46,319 bases of DNA from an uncultured Prevotella sp. (GTDB taxonomy: Bacteria; Bacteroidota; Bacteroidia; Bacteroidales; Bacteroidaceae). The notes below the pieces were generated by a model that made no database searches, had not been told where the DNA came from, and saw nothing but the letters and a program-made list of their open reading frames with translations. The stretch lies in contig CAJOLE010000011.1 of assembly GCA_905235325.1 (NCBI GenBank), forward strand, positions 1 through 46,319, written 5' to 3'. Shown here one piece after another: positions 1 through 6,921 of the stretch (positions within the stretch are counted from its first letter, which is position 1; each line of letters starts with the position of its first letter). Made by a program: the position numbers and the translations under genes.

Positions 1-8
1 GGTTTTAT

Positions 9-79
9 CCTACACTTCCTACACTTCCTACACCTAAAAATTTCGGGCAGGTGTAGGGAGTGTAGGAAGTGTAGGATGT
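9..79. repeat. Long imperfect hairpin of tandem TCCTACACT-type units
   Basis: Two to three copies of TCCTACACT-like units at 9-35 face their near-perfect reverse complement at 51-79, with an AT-rich loop. The arms are about 27 bp long with one mismatch. There is no T-tract that would make it an ordinary terminator. The sequence directly to the right (about 77-105) recurs in inverted orientation at the right edge of the window, so this is a dispersed repeat and probably the point where the assembly broke. Confidence 0.8.
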
Positions 80-246
80 CTCCTGTTATTCGTAACTATA
101 TCGTTCAGTATGTTTAGCCTCATTAACCGGCAGACTCATAACAGGCATATCAAGACAACCAATGCCTGAAGTTCGGGGTAAAGCAGGTGCAAACGGGAGG
201 GCGGAACGACACTTCACCGTAACTATCTGTATACGGATTCTGAATG

Positions 247-280
247 TTATCCGTAAAAACTGGTTGATTTATCCGTAAAA
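247..280. repeat. Two direct repeats of TTATCCGTAAAA spaced 22 bp
   Basis: An identical 12-mer occurs at 247-258 and 269-280. The 22-bp period equals that of the tandem repeats upstream of the VirE gene at 23132-23197, although the sequences differ. The pair lies just before a promoter-like element and a truncated ORF. A binding-site array is possible, but only two copies are present. Confidence 0.6.
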
Positions 281-309
281 GGTGTAAGCGGAGTATGAGA
301 AATTTGACG

Positions 310-317
310 TACCTTTG
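310..317 (+). promoter_or_regulatory. Bacteroidetes -7 promoter element TACCTTTG
   Basis: TACCTTTG fits the Bacteroidetes -7 consensus TAnnTTTG and lies 21 bp before an ATG at 339. A TTTG-like -33 box is not clear. It now drives only a 15-codon reading frame, so it is probably left over from a lost gene. Confidence 0.5.
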
Positions 318-338
318 CAAGCACAGACAACAACGAAA

Positions 339-386
339 ATGAACATTACCATCGACGGCGTGACGCAGAGCATGACCCTTGCTTAG
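339..386 (+). pseudogene. 15-codon ORF remnant behind a promoter
   Basis: An ATG at 339 opens a frame of 15 codons (MNITIDGVTQSMTLA) ended by TAG at 384-386. It is well placed behind a -7 element and an A-rich leader, as expected for the start of a real gene. The frame does not reopen before the adaptor gene on the other strand. I read it as the 5' remnant of a truncated gene; a true small peptide cannot be excluded. No family recognised. Confidence 0.3.
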
Positions 387-412
387 ACCGATACCTTACC
401 GGGCACGTTTCG

Positions 413-1543
413 TCACTCCTCGCCGGTCTCGCCTTTCTTCATTTCCGAAATGATGTAGTAGGCACCACGCTGGGCAACTGACGAGAGACGGGCGGCGGAG
501 TCGGCTGGCGTGACCGCCACCATGCCGTCCTCCTCGCGGCCGCGCTTCACCTCGACGGGGGTGAAGAGCCAGCGGTCGCCCTGACGTTCGGCAGCGAAGA
601 TGTACGTCTTGCCGTCGGCTTCGGTGACAGCTTCTTCGCTCACGGCCGGTTGACGGATGCTGTCGGTGGCTATCAGTCCCTCGACATACATGCCGGCTAT
701 CAGGCCCTGGCCGTTGTCGGCATCGATGCCCACACGCACGTGGACGGCCTGGACATCGTCTGAGAAGGTGTTGGCTACGGAGCTTACACTACCGGAAAAC
801 TCCCGGCTGTCGCCGGCCGTGAGTCTTACCAGCTGCCCCGTCTGCACCTTGCCGATGTCGCGCTGGAACACCAGCAGGTCGGCGTAGACGTGGTCGGTGT
901 TGACAATCCTCATCATGGGCGTGTCGGGGGCCGTGTACTGGCCCGTCTGCACGGTGATGTGCTCCACGGTGCCTGCTATCGGGCTGTGCAGGGCAATCCT
1001 GCCGACGGCCTTTGCCGCACCGCTGACACCCATCTGCTGCAACTGCGCCGCCAGCATGTCAGCCTCGCGGCAGGCACTCTGCCAGTCGGTCTGCGCACGG
1101 TCGTAGTCCTTGCCTGCGCCCACCTGTTCGGCCATCATCTGCCGTTGGCGCTCGTACTCCTTGGCCAGATAGTCGCGGCGGCTCACGGCAGTGGCATAGC
1201 GCGACTGCATCTCCGTCAGCTCGGCACTCGACAGCCAGGCCACCACCTGCCCCTTGCCGACGCGCCCGCCCTCTTCGACGAGGATGCGCTCGATGTTGGC
1301 TCCCACCTTTGTCGTAATGGTGGCCATGCTCTGCGGGCTGACGGCCAGCCGTCCACTCGCCTTGACGGCTGCACTGAAGCAGTATTCGCGCAGCGGGGCT
1401 GTGGTGATCTGGAGTCTTTCCACCTGCTCATTGCTCAGTGTCACCGTGTCGTGGACTGCCGTTTCCTCTTCCTGCTGGCGGCCATTGCCTCCGCAGGCAG
1501 CCAGCATTGCGCCGGCCATGACATATAATAAAAGCTTTTTCAT
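413..1543 (-). CDS. RND efflux periplasmic adaptor (CzcB/CusB-like lipoprotein)
   Basis: Membrane-fusion protein linking the inner-membrane RND pump to the outer-membrane channel for metal export. The 376-residue product begins with a lipoprotein signal (MKKLLLYVM, then a lipobox ending LAAC), so it should be anchored by a lipidated cysteine. Residues of about 75-105 and 175-215 form the split barrel-sandwich (biotinyl-lipoyl-like) halves around a helical hairpin rich in Gln/Arg/Glu. A beta-barrel and membrane-proximal domain follow. The ATG at 1541-1543 is preferred over a TTG two codons upstream because it gives the usual MKK signal start. It is the last gene of the operon, 22 bp after the CzcA-TolC fusion. 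Family assignment is secure; the exact metal is not. Confidence 0.9.
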   Translation of the reverse strand: MKKLLLYVMAGAMLAACGGNGRQQEEETAVHDTVTLSNEQVERLQITTAPLREYCFSAAVKASGRLAVSPQSMATITTKVGANIERILVEEGGRVGKGQVVAWLSSAELTEMQSRYATAVSRRDYLAKEYERQRQMMAEQVGAGKDYDRAQTDWQSACREADMLAAQLQQMGVSGAAKAVGRIALHSPIAGTVEHITVQTGQYTAPDTPMMRIVNTDHVYADLLVFQRDIGKVQTGQLVRLTAGDSREFSGSVSSVANTFSDDVQAVHVRVGIDADNGQGLIAGMYVEGLIATDSIRQPAVSEEAVTEADGKTYIFAAERQGDRWLFTPVEVKRGREEDGMVAVTPADSAARLSSVAQRGAYYIISEMKKGETGEE

Positions 1544-1565
1544 CTTCAATCTGCGATTTCTATGT

Positions 1566-4500
1566 TTATTGCTTTGGGTTCTCGTTCCCGTCTATGTATT
1601 TTATTTCAATGTCCTTAGTTACGAACTGCCCGTAGGCATCCCAGTATTCAAGTTCGGTCTTGACGGCATCGCTCATGGTCTGAATGAACCCGATGTAGTC
1701 GGTAGCCCCCAGACGGTAGGCCGCCTCGGCCCCCTGCTGCTGTTCGCGTGCCGTGGGGAGCGCGGTCTCTTCGAAGTATTGCAGCTTGCGCAGCCATTTC
1801 TGCCGTTCGGCCAGCAGGCTGTTCCACGCCGCTTCCGTGCGCTGCCGCATCGTGTCGTAGTTGGCCTGCGCTAGATCCCTGTCGATGCGGGCGGCTTTTG
1901 TGCGGGCATTGAGGGGGCTTCTGAACAGTTGGACGCTCATTCCAACGCCCCACGCCCAGTAGCCCGTCTTGCTGCCCAGCATCTGCGTGCCCCCCTCGAC
2001 GAAGAACGACGGCAGTCCGTCGGCTTTCTGCCTGCTGACGTCGGCATCAGTGAGTTTCAGCTGCTCGGCCAGGTAGTGCATCTGGGGAGTCGTGTCGAGG
2101 CTGTCGGTGGGGCTGCCTTGATATGGCAGCATACGGGACATCTGACAGGTGCGGACAGAGTGTAGGCCGTTGTCGGTCATGCCGGGCATCGGCTCATAGT
2201 CACCGCCCAGCCAGGCAGAGAGCTGCATCGCGGCGATGCGGTAGTCGTCCTCGGCCTCGCGCCGCTCCTCGGCGGCCTCGAGGGCTTTCTTCCGTGCGGT
2301 GAGGTATTCCAGATGCGACGTCTCGCGGGCAACGTATCTCACCTTGGCGGCATGTTCAAACCGCTGGTATATGGAGTCGATACGTGCATAGACCGCCATG
2401 CGCTGACGCGCTGTCCAGGCATTGCCGTAGGCCAGGCTGACCTGCTTGCGGAGTTGCATGGCCGACAGTTCGGCAGCTGCCTCGGCAGTGGCGACGGCCT
2501 GCTTCTGATAGCGCGTGCGGCTCCGGTTGCCGAGCAGGTTGAGGTTCTGCCGCACCTGCAACAGGGTATAGACAGCGTCATTGCCGTGGCCTATCTCCTC
2601 GCCGCCGACCGACAGTTCCGTCTCGCCGATGTCGGCCGTGCCCTTGACCAGTGCTTTCTGGCGGCTCACCTCCAGCCGTGCCGCCCGCATGGCGGGATGG
2701 TTTTCCTCGGCCAGTCGCAGGGCTTCGTCAAGGCTGACCTGCTGCTGGGCATCGGCGTGATGGAATGGTGAAAAGGCGAAAAGGAGAAAAAGTGAAAGCA
2801 AGCGTCCCTTCGGGCCGAGCGTCCGTTTCCGTTCTTCCTGAGCATACACGACAGGTAAGACAAGCAGTGTCAGCAGCGTGGCCGTGAAGAGTCCGCCAAT
2901 GACGACGGTGGCCAACGGCCGCTGCACCTCGGCTCCTGCTGAGGTGGAGACAGCCATGGGCAGGAAGCCGAACATGGCGGCCGTGGCGGTGAGCAGGATG
3001 GGGCGCAGGCGCTCGCGTGTGGCCGTCAGTATGCGGCGGTACACATTGCTCACCCCCTCTTCGCTCAGCGAGTTGAACCGGTTGATGAGTACCAGCCCGT
3101 TGAGCACGGCCACGCCAAAGAGCACGATGAATCCCACACTGGCAGATATGGAGAACGGCATACCGCGAAGCAGCAGGGCGAAGACTCCCCCGATGGTGGC
3201 CAGCGGCACGGCGATGCAGATCATGAGACTCTGGCGGATGCTCCCGAGTGCCAGGTAGAGCAGGATGAAGATGAGCAGCAGGGCGATGGGCAGTACAATC
3301 GCCATGCGGCTTTTGGCCTCCTGCAGGTCCTGGAACTCGCCGCCGTATTCCAGGCGGTAGCCTGGCGGAAGGATGAGCTGGCGTTCGAGCTGCTGCCGGA
3401 TGTCGGCCACGAGCGACTGCACGTCTCTGCCCCTGACGTTGACACCCACGTAGATGCGGCGCGAAGTCTGGTCGCGCGAGATCTGCATGGGGCCCGGTTC
3501 GTAGTCAATCGTTGCCACCTCGCTCAGCGGAACCTGTGTGCCGCCGGGCGTGTCGATGTAGAGCCGGCGCAGGTCGTCGATGCCCGTGCGGTAGCGGTCG
3601 CTGAGACGCACGACGAGGTCGAAGCGCTTCTCGCCCTCGAACACCACGCCGGCCTTGCTCCCGGCAAAGGCCGCACTCACATACTGGTTCAGCTTACTGA
3701 CGTCAAGCCCGTAGCGGGCCATCCTCCGGCGGTCGTACCTCACCGTGATCTGTGGCAGTCCGGCGGTGCGCTCCAAGGATACATCGCCCGCTCCGGGGAT
3801 GTGGCTGATGATGTCGGCCATCTGCTCCCCCAGTTCGTTGAGCTTGTCGAGGTCGTCGCCATAGAGCTTCACGGCCACGTCCTCGCGAATGCCGGTGAGC
3901 AGCTCGTTGAAGCGCAGTGCCACCGGCTGCGAGAAGGCGAAGTTCAGTCCGGGCAGTGTCTCCAGCTGTTCCTTCATCTTCCCGATGAGTTCCTCCTTGC
4001 TGTCGGCCGAAGTCCACTTGCTGCGGTCTTTCTCCAGGATAATGAAGCTGTCGGTATAGTCGAACCCCATCGGGTCGGTGGGAATGTCGGCCACGCCGAT
4101 GCGGGCGCAGACGGTCTTGACTTCCGGGAAATGGCTCAGCAGCAGCCGCTCCACCTCCTTCTCGCGCTCGATGGTTTCCGACAGCGAGCTGCCCGGGCGC
4201 AGGAATGTCTGCATGGCGATGTCGCCCTCATCCAGTTCGGGGATGAACTCCCCGCCCATCCTCGCAAAGACCGTCGCCGTGACGACGAGCAGCAGCAGAC
4301 TCACGACGGCCACCAGTCTGCTCTTCCTCAGAGCCAACGTCAGCACAGGGTGATAGATGTCCACAAGTCGCTGCATGACCCGCTGGCTGACTCGCTTCAG
4401 CTGCTGTTCGAGCCGCCCCAGGCGACTGTCGTCGGCAAGTGGCCGCATCAGCAACGACGATGCCACGGGGACGTAGGTGAGACAGAGGATGATGGCACCG

Positions 4501-5954
4501 AGCACGGCGTATGAGAAGGTGTAGGCCATCGGACTGAACATCTTGCTGCTGACACCCGTGAGGAAGAGGATGGGCATGAACACGATCAGGATGATCAGCT
4601 GCCCGAAGAAGGCGGAGTGCATCATGGTGGAGGCCGACCGGCGGCTGATGTCGTCCATGTCGGAGCGGGTGAGCACCTGCTGCTGACTGCCGAGGCGGCT
4701 CTCCATCTCGTGGACCACTCCCTCGACAATGATGACCGCACCGTCGACGATGATGCCGAAGTCGATGGCTCCGAGACTCATCAGGTTGACCCACACGCCC
4801 GTCAGCCGCATGAGGATGAAGGCAAAGAGCAGCGACAGCGGAATGACAGAGGCTGTGATGAGTCCGCCCCGGATGCTGCCAAGCAGGAGCACCAGCACCA
4901 GTATGACAATCAGCGCCCCCTCCGTCAGGTTGCGGGCTATGGTGCCGGTGGTACGGCTGATCAGGTCGGAACGGTCGAGGAACGGACGTATCTCGATGTC
5001 GGCGGGCAGCGACTTCTGCACGCTCTCCATCCGCTGCTTCACGGCCTTGATGACCTGGTTGGAATTGGCACCCTTGAGCATCAGCACCATGCCGCCCACG
5101 GCTTCGCGGCCGTCCTGCGTAAAGGCCCCGTAGCGCGTCTGCGCCCCGAACCGCACGTCGTCAGCCACATCGCGGATGAGGATGGGTGTGCCGCCGATGT
5201 TCTTCACCACGATGTTGCCTATGTCGTCGATGCTCTTCACCAGTCCTTCGCCACGCACGAAGTGGGCCAGGTGGCTCCTTTCGATATAGGCACCGCCCGT
5301 GTTGGCATTGCCGGCGCTCAGGGCATCGCAGACCTCGCCGATGCTGACGCCCATCTGGGTCAGCCGCTCAGGACTGACTGCCACCTCGTACTGCCTGATG
5401 CTGCCGCCGAACGAGTTGACCTCTACCACGCCGGGTATGAGCGCCATCTGCCGCCTGACAATCCAGTCCTGGATGGTGCGCAGCTCCTGCGGCGTATAAC
5501 GTGATGTGTCGCTGGGCGTGAGCGTATATTGGAAGATCTCGCCCAGTCCTGTCGTGATGGGCCCCAGCTCAGGCGTGCCGAAGTCTTCGGGAAGTTGGCC
5601 GCGCACCTCCTCCAACTTCTCCTGCACGAGCTGGCGTGCCAGATAGGTGTCCACGTCGTCGTGGAAGACAATGGTCACCACCGACAGTCCGAAGCGCGAC
5701 ACCGAGCGGATGTCCTCCACGCCAGGCAGGTTGCTCATGGCGAGTTCTACGGGGTAGGTCACGTACTGCTCTATATCGACCGTCGAGAGATTCTCCGCGA
5801 CAGTGATGACCTGCACTTGGTTGTTGGTAATGTCGGGCGTGGAGTCCACGCTGATTGTCGACAGCGAATAGAGTCCGCCGCCGACGATGGCCATCAGCAA
5901 CAGGAAGACAGCAAGCTTGTGGCTGATGGAGAAACTGATTATTCTGTTGATCAT
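1566..5954 (-). CDS. CzcA-type heavy-metal RND pump fused to a TolC-like outer-membrane channel
   Basis: A proton-driven tripartite efflux pump for divalent cations, with inner-membrane permease and outer-membrane factor in one 1462-residue chain. Residues 1 to about 1035 are a complete HME-RND permease: starts MINRIISFSI, has the TM4 motif DFGIIVDGAVIIVEG, and ends after TM12 (LLVLPVVYAQEE). Residues of about 1050-1462 form an outer-membrane efflux protein (VSLDEALRLAEENHPAMRAA start, then two long helical repeats), preceded by a second hydrophobic stretch ending HADAQ that resembles a signal peptide. The porter-domain stretch RFNELLTGIREDVAVK resembles CzcA (Co/Zn/Cd) rather than CusA (Cu/Ag). 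The pump-channel fusion is known in Bacteroidetes. How the channel part reaches the outer membrane is unclear; cleavage at the internal signal is my inference. Confidence 0.92.
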   Translation of the reverse strand: MINRIISFSISHKLAVFLLLMAIVGGGLYSLSTISVDSTPDITNNQVQVITVAENLSTVDIEQYVTYPVELAMSNLPGVEDIRSVSRFGLSVVTIVFHDDVDTYLARQLVQEKLEEVRGQLPEDFGTPELGPITTGLGEIFQYTLTPSDTSRYTPQELRTIQDWIVRRQMALIPGVVEVNSFGGSIRQYEVAVSPERLTQMGVSIGEVCDALSAGNANTGGAYIERSHLAHFVRGEGLVKSIDDIGNIVVKNIGGTPILIRDVADDVRFGAQTRYGAFTQDGREAVGGMVLMLKGANSNQVIKAVKQRMESVQKSLPADIEIRPFLDRSDLISRTTGTIARNLTEGALIVILVLVLLLGSIRGGLITASVIPLSLLFAFILMRLTGVWVNLMSLGAIDFGIIVDGAVIIVEGVVHEMESRLGSQQQVLTRSDMDDISRRSASTMMHSAFFGQLIILIVFMPILFLTGVSSKMFSPMAYTFSYAVLGAIILCLTYVPVASSLLMRPLADDSRLGRLEQQLKRVSQRVMQRLVDIYHPVLTLALRKSRLVAVVSLLLLVVTATVFARMGGEFIPELDEGDIAMQTFLRPGSSLSETIEREKEVERLLLSHFPEVKTVCARIGVADIPTDPMGFDYTDSFIILEKDRSKWTSADSKEELIGKMKEQLETLPGLNFAFSQPVALRFNELLTGIREDVAVKLYGDDLDKLNELGEQMADIISHIPGAGDVSLERTAGLPQITVRYDRRRMARYGLDVSKLNQYVSAAFAGSKAGVVFEGEKRFDLVVRLSDRYRTGIDDLRRLYIDTPGGTQVPLSEVATIDYEPGPMQISRDQTSRRIYVGVNVRGRDVQSLVADIRQQLERQLILPPGYRLEYGGEFQDLQEAKSRMAIVLPIALLLIFILLYLALGSIRQSLMICIAVPLATIGGVFALLLRGMPFSISASVGFIVLFGVAVLNGLVLINRFNSLSEEGVSNVYRRILTATRERLRPILLTATAAMFGFLPMAVSTSAGAEVQRPLATVVIGGLFTATLLTLLVLPVVYAQEERKRTLGPKGRLLSLFLLFAFSPFHHADAQQQVSLDEALRLAEENHPAMRAARLEVSRQKALVKGTADIGETELSVGGEEIGHGNDAVYTLLQVRQNLNLLGNRSRTRYQKQAVATAEAAAELSAMQLRKQVSLAYGNAWTARQRMAVYARIDSIYQRFEHAAKVRYVARETSHLEYLTARKKALEAAEERREAEDDYRIAAMQLSAWLGGDYEPMPGMTDNGLHSVRTCQMSRMLPYQGSPTDSLDTTPQMHYLAEQLKLTDADVSRQKADGLPSFFVEGGTQMLGSKTGYWAWGVGMSVQLFRSPLNARTKAARIDRDLAQANYDTMRQRTEAAWNSLLAERQKWLRKLQYFEETALPTAREQQQGAEAAYRLGATDYIGFIQTMSDAVKTELEYWDAYGQFVTKDIEIKYIDGNENPKQ

Positions 5955-6004
5955 CTTCTTGATTTCCTTTTATGTTTATCTATCAGATGCTGTGCAGCAT
6001 CCCG

Positions 6005-6049
6005 AGCCCCCTCCGACTCCACCAGAACAGGGAGAGTCGGAGAGGGGCT
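6005..6049. repeat. Inverted repeat between the small Cys/His gene and the pump gene
   Basis: Arms at 6005-6019 and 6034-6049 are nearly complementary and enclose a loop of about 14 nt. It sits in the gap between the first and second genes of the metal-efflux operon. It has no T-tract, so a processing or attenuation hairpin is as likely as a terminator. It belongs loosely to the GC-rich palindromes seen throughout the window. Confidence 0.55.
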
Positions 6050-6074
6050 GAAAACAAGGCTAATCAAGTGATGA

Positions 6075-6470
6075 TCAGATTAGTAAAACCTGGATGAAGT
6101 GAAGATAGTATCGGGGTGGAGCCGTCCTTACGGTGTAGAGATAGCCGACCGCAGAAGCCACCGCCGTCGGCTCCTGCCATTCCGCTATGAGCGACAGCAG
6201 CATGAACAGGGGCGGATTGTTCGGATTCAACGGATTAGGAAGAAAGTCCGTTCCAGTCCGCTGCACCACATCCGACGGCGACAACTGCAGGTGCTCCACC
6301 GTCTCGCAGTCCTCGTCGGGCGCACATCCATGTTCGCCCAAGTCCTCACCGCAATGTACAATCTGAAACAGTCCGGTGCAATTGCAACGGACTACATCAA
6401 CTCCCATCCCTACAATCAGGATGGAAAATGTCAGTACCAGTGAGACGAGTCTACGTGCAGTTCTCTTCAT
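6075..6470 (-). CDS. Small exported Cys/His-containing protein of the metal-efflux operon
   Basis: A 131-residue protein of no recognised function. Residues 1-28 form a membrane segment or signal peptide (MKRTARRLVSLVLTF). It is followed by a cysteine cluster (CNCTGLFQIVHCGED, then HGCAPDEDCETVEH) with interspersed His and acidic residues, which could bind metal. It is the first gene of the operon, about 120 bp upstream of the CzcA-TolC fusion. Small proteins of this type commonly precede CusA/CzcA genes in Bacteroidetes. A periplasmic metal sensor or chaperone, comparable in position to CzcI, is an inference from context only. Confidence 0.7.
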   Translation of the reverse strand: MKRTARRLVSLVLTFSILIVGMGVDVVRCNCTGLFQIVHCGEDLGEHGCAPDEDCETVEHLQLSPSDVVQRTGTDFLPNPLNPNNPPLFMLLSLIAEWQEPTAVASAVGYLYTVRTAPPRYYLHFIQVLLI

Positions 6471-6484
6471 TCGATAACGAAAAC

Positions 6485-6513
6485 GCCCCCCTCCAACCTC
6501 CGCCGAGGGGGGT
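6485..6513. repeat. GC-rich palindromic repeat, single copy
   Basis: A CCCCCCTCCAACCTCCGCCG core followed by its partial complement GAGGGGGG. This is a degenerate copy of the palindrome found intact at 20065-20144 and 44125-44157. It lies between the tautomerase gene and the metal-efflux operon. Confidence 0.7.
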
Positions 6514-6519
6514 AAAACC

Positions 6520-6750
6520 TTACATATCGTAGCCGGGATCCTTGGCCAGTTTGCCGATGTTAGGACGGATATCCTTGTCGAAGACTTCCTCCTTCCACTG
6601 CTCCGCAGGAATCTCCGTGTAGCTGATGGAGATATACTCCTCCGTAGACTTCAGATGTTTGCCGGCCAGCTCGGTCAGTTCGGCGACGAATGTATTCATT
6701 TCACTCTCAGAGAGGTGCTTCGGATAGCACTTAATGTCGATGTGTGGCAT
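6520..6750 (-). CDS. Tautomerase (4-oxalocrotonate tautomerase family, PptA-like)
   Basis: A 76-residue protein beginning MPHIDIKCYPKHLSESE. After removal of Met, Pro1 would be the catalytic base, as in the 4-oxalocrotonate tautomerase/PptA family. The sequence continues with the family's helix (AELTELAGKHLKSTEEYIS) and strand (SISYTEIPAEQW). The ATG at 6748-6750 is chosen over an upstream TTG because it gives Pro1 and because the TTG lies inside the -7 promoter element. It is monocistronic by appearance. The physiological substrate is unknown. Confidence 0.85.
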   Translation of the reverse strand: MPHIDIKCYPKHLSESEMNTFVAELTELAGKHLKSTEEYISISYTEIPAEQWKEEVFDKDIRPNIGKLAKDPGYDM

Positions 6751-6774
6751 AATACAGATGTTTGTTAATCGGTG

Positions 6775-6782
6775 CAAATATA
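6775..6782 (-). promoter_or_regulatory. -7 promoter element TATATTTG for the tautomerase gene
   Basis: On the minus strand the element reads TATATTTG, matching TAnnTTTG, 24 bp upstream of the tautomerase ATG. Its presence excludes the upstream TTG as a start. Confidence 0.6.
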
Positions 6783-6854
6783 CGAAGTTTCTTGGTAAGC
6801 ACGTCTCTTTCTGCCTTTTTTTTATGATTGTTTAATGTTAAGTGCTTTAACGGG

Positions 6855-6897
6855 AACGAAAACCCAAAACCATACGTTGCCGTTTTGGGTTTTCGTT
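6855..6897 (-). terminator. Stem-loop downstream of the pectate lyase gene
   Basis: Arms 6855-6870 and 6882-6897 form a 16-bp perfect stem (AACGAAAACCCAAAAC and its complement) with an 11-nt loop; flanking TTAACGGG and CCGTTAA can extend it. It lies 24 bp past the pectate lyase stop. The A-rich left side gives U residues on the minus-strand transcript, consistent with termination. Confidence 0.65.
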
Positions 6898-6921
6898 TTC
6901 GTTACCGTTAACCCCTTAAAG

